DNA of 64,000 bases from Helicovermis profundi (GTDB lineage Bacteria; Bacillota; Clostridia; Peptostreptococcales; Acidaminobacteraceae): the NCBI RefSeq assembly GCF_033097505.1, contig NZ_AP028654.1, forward strand, positions 1,260,001 to 1,324,000, given 5' to 3'. The notes beneath the pieces were generated by a model that was not told where the DNA came from, did no database searches, and saw only the letters and a list, made by a program, of their open reading frames with translations. Made by a program: the position numbers and the translations under genes. Positions 11,378 through 21,488 of this stretch are shown one piece after another (positions within the stretch are counted from its first letter, which is position 1; the number at the start of each line of letters is the position of its first letter).

Positions 11378-12196
11378 ATGTATAAAATGGTTTATAGCGA
11401 TATGGATGGAACTTTACTTAATTCAAAGAAGGAAATAAGTACTGAAAATTATGAAGTAATAAAAAAATTAAAAGAAAAAGATATTATTTTTGGAATAGCC
11501 ACTGGGAGAATTTACCCAGCGGCAAAAATTTACTCCAAAGAACTCGATATAAATTCACCACTTATTTGTTCAAATGGTGCTATGGTAGTTGATGTAAATA
11601 ATGACGAAATTATTATTTCTAATCCGCTCGACGCTCCAACAATAAATGAAATTGTAGATATAATAAAAAAATATGATGTTTATTTTCATTTATACGATAA
11701 AGATACAATATATGCAGAAAAATACGATTTAGTTATAAAATATTTTAGAGAGTTTTCAGAGAAACTTCCAGATGATTTAAAAGTTAAAACAAGCGTGGTA
11801 AAAGACATAAATACTATAATTACTAGTAAAACTATTTATAAAATTGGAGTATATTTTGATGATAGTGAGACTTCAATAAATATGATAAAAGAATTAAAAA
11901 GATTAAATAATATAGAAAGTTGTAAGTCAATGAGTTATATGTATGATATAATGGCGAAAAATATTAATAAAGGGTATGCCCTTAAACAGTTAGGAGAGTA
12001 TTTTGGGATTGAGAAGGATTCCATTATGACATTTGGAGACAACGAGAATGATATTAGTATGTTAAAATATGCTGGAAAGGGAATCGCTATGGATAATTCA
12101 AGTGATGAAATAAAATTAAATGCTGACTTTATAACAAAAACTAATGATAATCATGGAGTTAGATATGCAATAGATAAATTTATACTAAATAAATAA
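11378..12196 (+). CDS. HAD-family (Cof-type) sugar-phosphate phosphatase
   Basis: The 272-residue cytoplasmic hydrolase has the HAD motifs: SDMDGTLL near the N terminus (nucleophile and general acid Asp), a Ser/Thr motif in GIATGR, Lys in the NKGYALKQLG region and the acidic FGDNENDISML. Members of the Cof/YidA group act on sugar phosphates or flavin precursors; the substrate cannot be read from sequence. It is preceded by a TATAAT box at about 11,334 and GAGGTG ribosome site, and appears monocistronic. Confidence 0.9.
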   Translation: MYKMVYSDMDGTLLNSKKEISTENYEVIKKLKEKDIIFGIATGRIYPAAKIYSKELDINSPLICSNGAMVVDVNNDEIIISNPLDAPTINEIVDIIKKYDVYFHLYDKDTIYAEKYDLVIKYFREFSEKLPDDLKVKTSVVKDINTIITSKTIYKIGVYFDDSETSINMIKELKRLNNIESCKSMSYMYDIMAKNINKGYALKQLGEYFGIEKDSIMTFGDNENDISMLKYAGKGIAMDNSSDEIKLNADFITKTNDNHGVRYAIDKFILNK

Positions 12197-12268
12197 GAAA
12201 AATTATTTATTTATACAAAATATAGGTGAAATATAGTATAATTATTGTATGAATAGGAGGCTGAAAAT

Positions 12269-14221
12269 ATGAAAAAACCTTCAGTATATATAATTATACT
12301 TTTTTTATTGATAATATTTATTAATGGCAATTTTTTTGCTTTTTCATATGATAATTTATCAGAAAACAAAGATATTACTGTTTATATAGCAGGTGATAAC
12401 AATTATCCGCCTTATGAATTTTTAGATGAAAAAAATGAATTTAAAGGTTTTAATGTAGATATTTTAAAAGCAATTGCTAAGAAAGAAGGATTTAAAATCA
12501 AGTTTATGCCGCGTCCCTGGAAAGCTGCAATAGATTTGCTTGAATTTGGCGAAGTGGATTTAATTCAAGGGATGACTAAGAGTGAAGAGCGAAGTAAAAA
12601 GTTTGATTTTTCTGATAGACTTATCAGTAATGAACAAGTTATTTTTGTAAATAAAGATACAACTTATATTTCAAGTTTAGATGACTTAAAAGGAAGAAAA
12701 ATATCATATCAAAAAGGTGATATAAGCTATGAAATTCTTAAAGGTAAAGAAGGCATTGAATTAGTTGAATTTGAAAATCAAAAAGAGGCTATTGATGCTT
12801 TGTTAAATAAAAAAGTTTCAGCATTTATTGGAAATAAACTTACAGGGATTTATAACCTTCAAAAACAAGGAAATATAGAGCTTGTCAAGATTGTAGGTTC
12901 GCCTATTTTTAGCATTGATTATTCTTCTGCTGTAAAAAAAGGAAATACTGAATTACTTAGTGTAATTAATAAAGGCATTAAAGCAATAAAAAGTGATGGT
13001 ACTTATGATAAAATTTATAAAAAATGGTTTGGAGAAACATTTGTTAATAATTCGAAGTATTTAGAGAAGATATTCGCAGTATTACTAATAATATTAATTC
13101 TTGTTGTTTTAATAGGATTAATAGTTGCTATAATTAACAAAAAACTGAAAAATGAAGTTGAAAAACGTACAAAGGAAATAAAAGAAAAGCAATTTGAAAT
13201 TGAAAAAAACTATAGACAGAGTATTAATATTTTTGAAGGAGTTCCAAGTGGAATTATTGCTTTTAATAATGATAACGAAATCGTTCTTTTTAATAATTGT
13301 GCTGTAAAACTTCTTGATATAAAACTTATGAAAGGAATGAAACTTACTGAACTTAATTTGAATGAAAAATTTAATATTAATATAACAGATAGTGATGAAA
13401 AAATAAGAAACTCAGTAAGTTTTTCAAGAGAAAACAAAAAATATTATATTGATTACTCTTTTTCTAGAGTGGTAGGGCCTCATAAAAAAGAGGGGAGTAT
13501 TCTTCTTTTACATGATTATACAGAAGAAAAGTTTTTACAAGATGCTATTAGCCATGACGATAAAATAAATTCGTTAGGGAGGCTTATTGCTGGCATAACT
13601 CATGAGATTAAAAGTCCGCTTAATTCAATGAAAAGTTATTTAGACATATTACCATCAAGATATGATTCGATAGAATATATTAAAAATTTAGAAAAAGTTT
13701 TTAATGAAGAAATATTAAGATTAGATCAAATGGTTACAAATATTTTAGATTTTGCTAGATATGATTCAACGAAGATGGATAGCTTTAACATTCACCAAAT
13801 TATAGAAGAAGCTGTTGTGCTTTTTAAATTAAATGTTATTACAAGAAATATTAAAATTGAAAATATAACTAATGAATTTTATATATATGCAAATATTCAG
13901 CAATTTAAACAAATGGTTATTAATATTATTCAGAATGCAATAGATGCATCAGCTTCTGGAGATTTGATTATTATAAGGTCGTTTAAAAAACTTAGTAAAA
14001 TAATTATTGAAATTGAGGATGAGGGTGAAGGAATTTCTGAGGATATGATAGAAAATTTGTATGATCCTTTTCTTTCAACAAAATCTAATGGTAATGGACT
14101 AGGACTTTTTATTACAAAAAAATTAGTTGAATTAAATAATGGAAATATAGAATTTGATTCGGATTTAGATGACGGAACTACTGTAAGATTGATTTTTGAA
14201 AATGAACAGACCAATATTTAA
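12269..14221 (+). CDS. Sensor histidine kinase with periplasmic substrate-binding domain
   Basis: The 650-residue protein has a signal peptide/anchor (about 5-28), a type-3 extracellular solute-binding domain (about 33-265, DNNYPPYEFLDE), a transmembrane helix (about 268-292), a short coiled coil, a PAS-like region (about 315-420) and a kinase core. The H-box is GITHEIKSPLNSM, and N, G1 and G2 boxes are QNAID, DEGEGIS and GNGLGLFITKK. It should autophosphorylate on sensing a small ligand such as an amino acid. No response regulator gene is adjacent, so its partner is elsewhere. Confidence 0.92.
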   Translation: MKKPSVYIIILFLLIIFINGNFFAFSYDNLSENKDITVYIAGDNNYPPYEFLDEKNEFKGFNVDILKAIAKKEGFKIKFMPRPWKAAIDLLEFGEVDLIQGMTKSEERSKKFDFSDRLISNEQVIFVNKDTTYISSLDDLKGRKISYQKGDISYEILKGKEGIELVEFENQKEAIDALLNKKVSAFIGNKLTGIYNLQKQGNIELVKIVGSPIFSIDYSSAVKKGNTELLSVINKGIKAIKSDGTYDKIYKKWFGETFVNNSKYLEKIFAVLLIILILVVLIGLIVAIINKKLKNEVEKRTKEIKEKQFEIEKNYRQSINIFEGVPSGIIAFNNDNEIVLFNNCAVKLLDIKLMKGMKLTELNLNEKFNINITDSDEKIRNSVSFSRENKKYYIDYSFSRVVGPHKKEGSILLLHDYTEEKFLQDAISHDDKINSLGRLIAGITHEIKSPLNSMKSYLDILPSRYDSIEYIKNLEKVFNEEILRLDQMVTNILDFARYDSTKMDSFNIHQIIEEAVVLFKLNVITRNIKIENITNEFYIYANIQQFKQMVINIIQNAIDASASGDLIIIRSFKKLSKIIIEIEDEGEGISEDMIENLYDPFLSTKSNGNGLGLFITKKLVELNNGNIEFDSDLDDGTTVRLIFENEQTNI

Positions 14222-14269
14222 GCAGTTACTAGTTTATTGTTAAGATATTATTACTAATGAATTAATATA

Positions 14270-14299
14270 TTGACTTAAGGTTTATAACTATGATAAAAT
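14270..14299 (+). promoter_or_regulatory. Promoter for smpB-ssrA
   Basis: TTGACT (14270-14275) and TAAAAT (14294-14299) are separated by 18 bases and lie about 55 bases before smpB. This is a good vegetative promoter match. Confidence 0.6.
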
Positions 14300-14354
14300 T
14301 TCAATTGTTGTTAATATGAATTTCGATGGAAGAGTTATATAAGTAGGTGTTTTT

Positions 14355-14816
14355 ATGGCAATTGGTAAACTAATTTCAAATAATAAAAAAGCAAGACATG
14401 ACTACTTTATTGAAGAAGTTTATGAAGCTGGATTAGTTCTTAAAGGAACTGAAGTTAAATCGATAAGAAACGGTAAAGCCAGTGTAAAAGAAGCATATGC
14501 AGAAATAAATAACGGAGAAGCGTGGATACTTAATATGAATATTAGTCCTTATGAACAAGGAAATATTAACAACGTTGATCCTCTTAGAAAAAGAAAATTA
14601 CTTTTAAAGAAAAAAGAAATTTTAAAACTTATAAGCTATACTACTCAAAAGGGCTTAACGCTTATACCATTAAGATTATATATTAATGATAAAGGTAAAG
14701 TTAAAATTGAAATTGCTGTAGCAAAAGGTAAAAAACTTTACGATAAAAGGCAAACTATTGCAAAAAGAGATGCAGATATGAGAATGAAAAAAGAATCAAG
14801 TTTAAAAAATTATTAA
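14355..14816 (+). CDS. smpB: SsrA-binding protein SmpB
   Basis: The 153-residue RNA-binding protein delivers tmRNA to stalled ribosomes. Family motifs present include [25 protein letters not shown], the [11 protein letters not shown] loop and the C-terminal tail [15 protein letters not shown] that enters the mRNA channel. Length is typical. It is immediately followed by the ssrA gene, so the protein and RNA partners of trans-translation are encoded side by side. Confidence 0.97.
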   Translation: MAIGKLISNNKKARHDYFIEEVYEAGLVLKGTEVKSIRNGKASVKEAYAEINNGEAWILNMNISPYEQGNINNVDPLRKRKLLLKKKEILKLISYTTQKGLTLIPLRLYINDKGKVKIEIAVAKGKKLYDKRQTIAKRDADMRMKKESSLKNY

Positions 14817-14837
14817 CTTGATTTTTATATAATATAT

Positions 14838-15196
14838 GGGGGCGTAAAGGTTTCGACAGGGGTAAGGAAATTTAGTAAGCGAGTCGTGTTTATTGGTTTG
14901 GGGTACACGTAAAAGAACTGGACCATAAATTAAACGCAGACAATAATTACGCGTTAGCTGCATAAGCAGCCATCCAGTTAGTTGCTTTTTTTTCTTGCCG
15001 CACTAACAACAGGATAACTTTTGCAAGGAGCGATTAGTAAGAAGGCTTCGCATTACTATGGACCTTTAGAAGCTGGTCCGATTTTAAGCCTGTTACATGG
15101 CGTAAAAAAGGACGAGAATTAAATATGTAACTATACTCGTAGAAAGCTACTTAGATTTACTTTTGGACGTGGGTTCGACTCCCACCGCTTCCACCA
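14838..15196 (+). ncRNA. ssrA: tmRNA (one-piece)
   Basis: The 359-nt RNA has a tRNA-like acceptor stem formed by GGGGGCG (14838-14844) and CGCTTCC (15186-15192), with 3' ACCA. The T arm GTGGGTTCGACTCCCAC is clear. The resume codon GCA at 14936 starts the tag frame ADNNYALAA, ending at TAA 14963-14965. The YALAA end is the standard protease tag. A TATAAT box lies at 14828-14833, but co-transcription with smpB is also possible. Confidence 0.97.
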
Positions 15197-15200
15197 ACCA

Positions 15201-15235
15201 TATCCACTTCCAAATTATTCGGAAGTGGATATTTT
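15201..15235 (+). terminator. Terminator after tmRNA
   Basis: An 11-bp perfect stem, TATCCACTTCC with GGAAGTGGATA, is followed by TTTT five bases after the tmRNA CCA. Confidence 0.8.
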
Positions 15236-15254
15236 AATGAATAATAAATGAATA

Positions 15255-15308
15255 CTCTACTGTTATAATACTCAATAATAGGGTATTATAACAGTAGAGC
15301 TTTTTTTA
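15255..15308 (+). terminator. Second strong terminator
   Basis: A 17-bp perfect stem (arms 15255-15271 and 15283-15299) is followed by a run of seven T. It insulates the tmRNA from the next gene. Confidence 0.85.
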
Positions 15309-15343
15309 TATAGACTAATAAAAAATATATAGAGGATGATTTT

Positions 15344-16714
15344 ATGAATTTTGAATTACTATTTACGCTTGCTATAAACAATATAAGAAGTTACTTATTT
15401 TTATGGGTTCTAAATTTCACATTGATAATTACTGCTGTTGATCTAAATGAACCACGTAAAAGCATTCTTGTAACGATGTTATTTTCTATATTAATTTCAT
15501 TGGTTGCTATAGCTATGCTTACATATTATAATAGCGACTTATCTCGTGATGCTAACAAAGGTAGATTTGTTAAAAACATTAAGGATAAAAAGAAAATTTT
15601 TAGGAAAATTGCTATAGTTTCTTATATAGCCACTTTTTTAGTTTTGCTTTTACTCTATTTTTCTAAAACTATTGTTGCTCCGTATTTTATATACACTGGA
15701 CCATTCAATTTGATTGTGCTTTTTATAGTTATTAATTTAAATGATATTTATATTAATAGCAAATATGATCAATTAAAATCTATGAGCTGGGTATTTGATT
15801 ATAAAAGGAATCCTAAAATTAGAACAATGGCTGAAACTAATATAGTTTCAATGTCGATTTTTGATGAGAATAACAATTTTATTTATGAAAAAGAAGAGGA
15901 ATCAATTAACGTAGAAAATTTTGTTAAAAAGCTTCCGCCTGGAACTATTGCAAAAAACAAAAATATTAAGACTCCTAATTTTAAAAATATCAAGTTTGAT
16001 GAAATTTTTAATTATAATAGTGTTGATCAATATAAAACTTTACTTCTAAAAAAGTCAAATGAAGAAGATATAAAGAAATTTAGGAAATATATCAATGTAC
16101 TGGATAAGTATTCTAAATTATATAATTATTTTGATAAAACAGTTAAGTGTTGCCGAGTTAGAGTCACTGTTAATTCAAATGTTATAGATAACTATGTAGA
16201 AGATTGTGATTATATTAAAAAATTCTCAAATACAAAAGATGTTGAACTCGCTTCTTTATCGATAAAAATGAATAATAATTTAGCTAAATTATCAGTCAAA
16301 AAATTTCTTGAAAGTTATGGTAAAGCAATTAAAGATTATGATATTAAAAAAGAAAAAAATAGAATTATTTTATTTGATAAAAGTACAGAAAAAATCAAAA
16401 AAAATGATGTAACATATTTACAGGAGGTAATGTCATTAAATATAGAAGAGTATAAATGTGTAAAGCAAGCAGAAAAAAAGAAAGATGAAATTGAACATTT
16501 TACGACTATTCAAGATTTTGTAAAGGGAAATTATTATAAAAGAAAAAAAGAAAAAGAAAAAGAAAAAGAGAAAAATGGCAAATCGCTTTACTTTTTGAAT
16601 TTTGGAGAAATCTCATTCTATGTTTTTAAAGAAGATTTTAGTAGGTTAGCAGAGCTTGATAAATTCATTATTAGTAATTTTATTAATAAGGATATTATGG
16701 AAAGTATAAAATAA
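15344..16714 (+). CDS. Unrecognised membrane protein with large cytoplasmic domain
   Basis: This 456-residue protein is not recognised. About four transmembrane segments occupy residues 10-150, after which a roughly 300-residue charged, lysine-rich soluble part follows. A Lys/Glu alternating stretch near residue 400 is encoded by a short A/G-rich repeat. No catalytic motif is visible. It lies just downstream of ssrA, a common insertion site for foreign DNA, but no integrase or repeat is present to show transfer. Ribosome site AGAGGATG precedes ATG 15344. Confidence 0.7.
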   Translation: MNFELLFTLAINNIRSYLFLWVLNFTLIITAVDLNEPRKSILVTMLFSILISLVAIAMLTYYNSDLSRDANKGRFVKNIKDKKKIFRKIAIVSYIATFLVLLLLYFSKTIVAPYFIYTGPFNLIVLFIVINLNDIYINSKYDQLKSMSWVFDYKRNPKIRTMAETNIVSMSIFDENNNFIYEKEEESINVENFVKKLPPGTIAKNKNIKTPNFKNIKFDEIFNYNSVDQYKTLLLKKSNEEDIKKFRKYINVLDKYSKLYNYFDKTVKCCRVRVTVNSNVIDNYVEDCDYIKKFSNTKDVELASLSIKMNNNLAKLSVKKFLESYGKAIKDYDIKKEKNRIILFDKSTEKIKKNDVTYLQEVMSLNIEEYKCVKQAEKKKDEIEHFTTIQDFVKGNYYKRKKEKEKEKEKNGKSLYFLNFGEISFYVFKEDFSRLAELDKFIISNFINKDIMESIK

Positions 16715-16761
16715 AGTGCCTTATAATTAAATTTTATGGTTTTTAAAAGTGGGTGAATTAT

Positions 16762-17991
16762 ATGAATATATTTATTGCAAGGCAACCAATACTTGATAAG
16801 AATTATAAAGTATTTGGATATGAACTGCTGTATCGCAACAATTTAAATAATTATTTTAGCAATGATATCTCTCACAACGCAGCAACTTCAATTTTACTAA
16901 TAAATAGTTATGTGCATTTTGGTATTGATAATTTAGTTGGAGAGGCAAAAGCATTTATAAATTTTGATAAACATTTAATAAATTATGGTGTTGCTAAATT
17001 ACTTGATAAAGACAAAATAATTATTGAAATATTAGAAGATGTTGCACCAGATGATAGATTAATGAAAAATATTTTAGAATTAAAAAATATGAATTATATT
17101 ATTGCACATGATGATTACACAAAGAATAATAGGTATTCAGAAATAACTGAAGTTTGTAATTGGATTAAAGTTGATTTTATTGAAAATAGTAAGGAAGAAA
17201 TTATATTTATTGTTAATAGATTTAAAAATAAAAGTAAAGTACTCTTAGCTGAGAAAGTTGAAACTAAGGAAGAATTTGAGTGGGCGAAAAACGTTGGTTT
17301 TAAATATTTTCAAGGTTATTATTTTGCAAGACCTTCGATAATGAAAAAGAAAAATTTGCCTGAAAATGCGCTTAAATATGTCCAACTAATGAATGAACTT
17401 AATGAGAAATATATTGATTATAAAAAAATAACAGATATAATCGTTACTGATATTTCACTTACTTATAGACTGCTTAAGCTGGTGAATTCTAAAACAAAAT
17501 ATAAAGATGAAGTTAATTCAATTCATCAAGCACTTACAATAATAGGTACTAGGGAGTTTAGAACTTGGCTATCGCTTGCAATGGTAAAAGATTTATCAAA
17601 CTATGAAACAAATGAATCGGTAAGACTATCTATGCAACGTTCAAATTTTTTAAGTAAGATTGCCAAAACTTCTTCCTTATCTGATTATAGAGAAGAATTG
17701 GCCTTAATTGGTACTCTTTCTGTTATTGATACAATACTTGAAATGGATATGGAAGAGGCTCTAAAAAATATCCCAATAAATACTGAATTAAAATTGACTT
17801 TACTTGGTAAACAAACAAAATATTCAGATGCTTTTTCACTTTGTTTATTATATGAAAAAGGAAATTTTGATGAAGCTTTTAAATTAGCTCCATTAATAGA
17901 GTATGATATTGAAAATTTATCAAATGCTTATTTTGCGTCTGTTAAATGGGCGGATAATATATACAATCAACTAACTATAAAAACACTCTAA
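16762..17991 (+). CDS. EAL-HDOD (YuxH-like) signalling protein
   Basis: The protein of about 409 residues starts with IFIARQPILD and has GYELLYRN, typical of the EAL-HDOD group related to YuxH. The EAL domain spans about 1-200 (AEKVETKEEFEWA, FQGYYFARP) and the HDOD domain about 205-395. The EALxR motif reads ELLYR, so c-di-GMP hydrolysis is doubtful; a binding or scaffold role is more likely. ATG 16762 is chosen over GTG 16753 for a better protein start. The ribosome site is weak. Confidence 0.88.
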   Translation: MNIFIARQPILDKNYKVFGYELLYRNNLNNYFSNDISHNAATSILLINSYVHFGIDNLVGEAKAFINFDKHLINYGVAKLLDKDKIIIEILEDVAPDDRLMKNILELKNMNYIIAHDDYTKNNRYSEITEVCNWIKVDFIENSKEEIIFIVNRFKNKSKVLLAEKVETKEEFEWAKNVGFKYFQGYYFARPSIMKKKNLPENALKYVQLMNELNEKYIDYKKITDIIVTDISLTYRLLKLVNSKTKYKDEVNSIHQALTIIGTREFRTWLSLAMVKDLSNYETNESVRLSMQRSNFLSKIAKTSSLSDYREELALIGTLSVIDTILEMDMEEALKNIPINTELKLTLLGKQTKYSDAFSLCLLYEKGNFDEAFKLAPLIEYDIENLSNAYFASVKWADNIYNQLTIKTL

Positions 17992-18022
17992 TAAAACTGA
18001 CTATGTCAATTGGAGTGTTTTT
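17980..18022 (+). terminator. Terminator after EAL-HDOD gene
   Basis: AAACACTC and GAGTGTTTTT form a stem whose 5' arm lies in the last codons of the gene. Confidence 0.65.
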
Positions 18023-18037
18023 GCTTTTATTACAAAT

Positions 18038-18066
18038 TTGAAACACATTTATTAATACGTTATAAT
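18038..18066 (+). promoter_or_regulatory. Promoter of the 18.1-26.1 kb operon
   Basis: TTGAAA (18038-18043), 17 bases, TATAAT (18061-18066). This is a near-consensus vegetative promoter 50 bases before the helicase gene. Confidence 0.7.
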
Positions 18067-18118
18067 TAAGTTAGTTAATGAAATACTAATCATATAAAAA
18101 ACATCATTTGGAGGTAAT

Positions 18119-20020
18119 GTGAAAGAAAATGTCAAATTACTATTAAATAACCTTCTACGGGCAATAGAATATGAAAGAGAAGAAGAAAGAGAAAGACATA
18201 CTGAAGAAATAAAAAAACTTTCTGGATATGAAAGGGAGGAAAAAGGTAGAGCTTTTATAGGCTTACATAAAAGAAAAATCGGTCGATCTATGGGTGGCGA
18301 TTGGATTTATGAATTTAGAAAAAACGGTTCAAAAGTACTTCCTGATACTGAAATTAGTATTGGGGACCAAGTTATTATTAGTCAATTTAATCCTCTTAAT
18401 CATTTGAATCCAAGTGGTACAGTATATTCTATGTCAAAAAAAAATATTTCCGTCGCATTTCCAAGAGCCATTAAAATATCTAACTCAAATTCACTAAGGA
18501 TGGACTTATTCGTAAACGATACTACTTTTAAAAGAATGGAAGAAGCACTTACTTATGCCAAAACACATACATTCCATAGGCTTCACACACTACTTTCAGG
18601 GGATTATTTAGTAGATACATCTGAAAGTGATATTCAAATAAATAACTTAAATGAAGTTCAAAATATTTCTATTAATAAAGCTATTGAAAACAATATTTTT
18701 TATAGCATTCAGGGGCCGCCGGGTACTGGTAAGACGTATACAGCCTCTTATTTAATTAAACAAATTCTTATTACAAAAAACAGAATTCTTATTAGTGCAG
18801 ATTCAAATGCTGCTGTTGATAATTTGATTAGGAAGCTAACAGAACTTAAAATTGATGTATTAAGAATTGGAAATCCAATTAGAGTAAATAATGATTTAAA
18901 AGCATATACACTAGACTATAAAATCTTAAAACATGTAAAATATAAAGAAATAACTGAATTTGAAAAAGAAATTGAAAAATATAAATCTAAACAAGGAAGG
19001 TGTGTTAGACCGAATGCTAAAACGACTAGAGGTATACCCTATGACAAATTGCTTGAACTCGCGCTTTCAAATCAGTCTATGCGAGGACTTTCAAAAAAAA
19101 CAATTAAATCAATGCGTCCATGGTTAAAAGCACAAAAAAAAATCGATGATTTATATAAAAAAATTCAAAGCAATAAAACTGAGATTCAGGAGTATTTAAT
19201 CAATTCTCATAGAGTAATTGCTACAACAAATTCTACAGCGGGTTCAGATCTATTAAAATATGAAAATTTTGATTGGCTTATAATGGATGAATCAGCCCAG
19301 GCGTCAATTCCTTCTTCACTAATTCCAGTGCTAAAGGCAAATCGTTTTATTTTAATAGGAGATCATTTTCAGCTTCCACCAGTTGTTATTAGCTCAGAGG
19401 CAAAAAAACTGGGTCTAAGTACTTCATTAATGGATTATTTAGCTAATAAATATCCATATCAATTAACGCGCTTAGAAGTGCAATACAGAATGAATTTAAA
19501 AATAAATAATTTGGTTAGTAAGTTGTTTTATAATAATAAATTAATTCCCGATATCAGTGTTAGAGATAGGTTGATTAAAAAACTTTATAATGAGAATATT
19601 ATAGAAGTAATTGATGTAAGTGGACATGAACTTAGAAAAAAAGATTCTAAATCATACTATAATAATTTCGAAATTGACAAGGTGATAGATTATATTGAAA
19701 CACTAAAGTCAAAGGGAATTGAGGATAGTCAAATTGCTGTGATTTCACCATATAAAGCACAGACAATTAAAATAAAAGATTTAATTAAACATGAAATTGA
19801 AGTAGATACAGTTGATTCTTTTCAAGGAAGAGAAAAAGATATAGTAATAATATCTTTTGTTAGAGCAAATTTGAACGAGAGAGTTGGGTTTTTAAATGAC
19901 TATAGACGATTGAACGTTTCAATTAGTAGAGCAAAATCAAAACTTGTGCTAGTTGGAAATTTTAAAACGCTTAAAACGGATAAACTCTTTAACAATATGT
20001 TAAACATAATAAAAAATTAA
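18119..20020 (+). CDS. DNA2/NAM7-type superfamily 1 helicase
   Basis: The 633-residue ATPase belongs to the SF1B (Upf1/SMUBP2-like) helicases. Walker A is QGPPGTGKTYT, Walker B is MDESAQAS, and downstream motifs GDHFQLPP, EVQYRMN, DTVDSFQGREKDIV and NVSISRAKSKL are all present. It starts at GTG after a GGAGGT site. Such proteins unwind DNA or RNA with 5'-3' polarity; the substrate here is unknown. It is first in an apparent operon with dipeptidase and signalling genes, spaced 42 bases from the next. Confidence 0.92.
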   Translation: MKENVKLLLNNLLRAIEYEREEERERHTEEIKKLSGYEREEKGRAFIGLHKRKIGRSMGGDWIYEFRKNGSKVLPDTEISIGDQVIISQFNPLNHLNPSGTVYSMSKKNISVAFPRAIKISNSNSLRMDLFVNDTTFKRMEEALTYAKTHTFHRLHTLLSGDYLVDTSESDIQINNLNEVQNISINKAIENNIFYSIQGPPGTGKTYTASYLIKQILITKNRILISADSNAAVDNLIRKLTELKIDVLRIGNPIRVNNDLKAYTLDYKILKHVKYKEITEFEKEIEKYKSKQGRCVRPNAKTTRGIPYDKLLELALSNQSMRGLSKKTIKSMRPWLKAQKKIDDLYKKIQSNKTEIQEYLINSHRVIATTNSTAGSDLLKYENFDWLIMDESAQASIPSSLIPVLKANRFILIGDHFQLPPVVISSEAKKLGLSTSLMDYLANKYPYQLTRLEVQYRMNLKINNLVSKLFYNNKLIPDISVRDRLIKKLYNENIIEVIDVSGHELRKKDSKSYYNNFEIDKVIDYIETLKSKGIEDSQIAVISPYKAQTIKIKDLIKHEIEVDTVDSFQGREKDIVIISFVRANLNERVGFLNDYRRLNVSISRAKSKLVLVGNFKTLKTDKLFNNMLNIIKN

Positions 20021-20062
20021 TATGATATAATAAATTAATACTAATTAAAGTGAGGTAATGTT

Positions 20063-21454
20063 ATGAATTTTAATGAAAAAGTTGAAAGTTTAAGAGATGA
20101 TATAATTAAAACAACACAAGAGTTTATTAGAGTTAAGAGTGTAAAAAGCGAACCAAAAGAGAATATGCCATTTGGTGAAGGCGTCGATAATGCTTTGAAA
20201 TGGATTCTAAATAAATCTGAAGAGTTTGGTTTTAATATTAAAAATGTTGATAATTACGGCGGGCATGCAGAAATAGGAAGCGGAGAAAAAGTATTAGGTA
20301 TTTTAGCACATGTCGATGTTGTACCAGAAGGAAATGATTGGACTTATCCTCCATATGCAGCTGAAATTCACAATGACAAAATATATGGAAGAGGTACAAT
20401 AGATGATAAAGGACCATTAATTGCTGCTCTTTTCGCTATGAAAGTTATAAAAGATTCAGGAATTAAATTAAATACTAAAGTAAGAGCAATCTTTGGTACG
20501 GATGAAGAATCGGGATGGGATGGAATAAATTACTACTTTTCAAAAGAAAAAGCTCCAGATTTTGGATTTACACCTGATGCAGATTTTCCAGTTATTCATG
20601 GTGAAAAAGGTATTGTTATTTTTAATTTTAATAAAAAATTCGAAGAATGCTTAAATGATGGTGGTATAAAAGTATTAAGCATAAAGGGTGGAAACAGACC
20701 TAATATGGTGCCGGATTATTGTGAGGCTAGACTTATAGATACAAAAGGGTTTAAGCATATTTTAGATGCATATAATAAAGAAAAAAATTCAAATCTAGTT
20801 CTTGAAATGGATGGAGAAATTACAGTGATTAAGTCATATGGTGTTTCTGCTCATGGTTCACTTCCAGAAAGCGGAGTTAATGCAATAAGTCTTATGTTAG
20901 AATTTCTAAATTTACTAGATTTAGAAATTGGAGATTTAACTAATTTTATTAGATTTTATTCAAGAACTATTGGTATGGACTATTATGGCGAACGAATAGG
21001 ATGCGATTTTGAGGATATAGAATCTGGAAAATTAATTTTTAATGTCGGTGTAATTGATTTAAATAAAGATACTGTTACAATGGCGATTAATATAAGATAT
21101 CCAATTACAATTAATTACGAAGACGTTATAAATGGAATAAAAAAAATAACAAATGAAAATGGTATAACTTTAGATGTATTAGAACATAAGAAACCAATTT
21201 ATATTCCAAAAAACAATGAATTAATTATTAAACTTATGGATGTTTATAGAGAAGAAACCGGCGATATTAAAAGCGAGCCAATAACTATTGGTGGTGGAAC
21301 TTATGCAAGGTCTTGCCCTAATATTGTAGCATTTGGTCCTTTGTTTCCAGAAGAAGAGGAATTAGCTCATCAAAAAAATGAGTTTATTGGTATAGATGAA
21401 TTAATTAAAATGACAAAAATTTATACTAAAGCAATATATGAATTAACAAAATAG
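20063..21454 (+). CDS. M20 dipeptidase, PepV/Sapep family
   Basis: The 463-residue zinc aminopeptidase has the M20A metal site motifs: GILAHVDVVP, GTIDDKGP and the catalytic GTDEESGW. The stretch APDFGFTPDADFPVIHGEKG is diagnostic of the PepV/Sapep group, cytoplasmic enzymes that cleave dipeptides and sometimes Xaa-His. It is followed 34 bases later by the kinase gene. Amino-acid release from peptides fits a fermentative, peptide-using anaerobe. Confidence 0.93.
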   Translation: MNFNEKVESLRDDIIKTTQEFIRVKSVKSEPKENMPFGEGVDNALKWILNKSEEFGFNIKNVDNYGGHAEIGSGEKVLGILAHVDVVPEGNDWTYPPYAAEIHNDKIYGRGTIDDKGPLIAALFAMKVIKDSGIKLNTKVRAIFGTDEESGWDGINYYFSKEKAPDFGFTPDADFPVIHGEKGIVIFNFNKKFEECLNDGGIKVLSIKGGNRPNMVPDYCEARLIDTKGFKHILDAYNKEKNSNLVLEMDGEITVIKSYGVSAHGSLPESGVNAISLMLEFLNLLDLEIGDLTNFIRFYSRTIGMDYYGERIGCDFEDIESGKLIFNVGVIDLNKDTVTMAINIRYPITINYEDVINGIKKITNENGITLDVLEHKKPIYIPKNNELIIKLMDVYREETGDIKSEPITIGGGTYARSCPNIVAFGPLFPEEEELAHQKNEFIGIDELIKMTKIYTKAIYELTK

Positions 21455-21488
21455 TAAAAGAAAATTCATTTATTAGAAAGAGGTTGTA

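Noticed and set aside
16541-16578. A/G-rich short repeat encoding alternating Lys and Glu, considered as a phase-variation tract.
   Set aside because: The repeat unit is six bases, so changes in copy number would not shift the reading frame.
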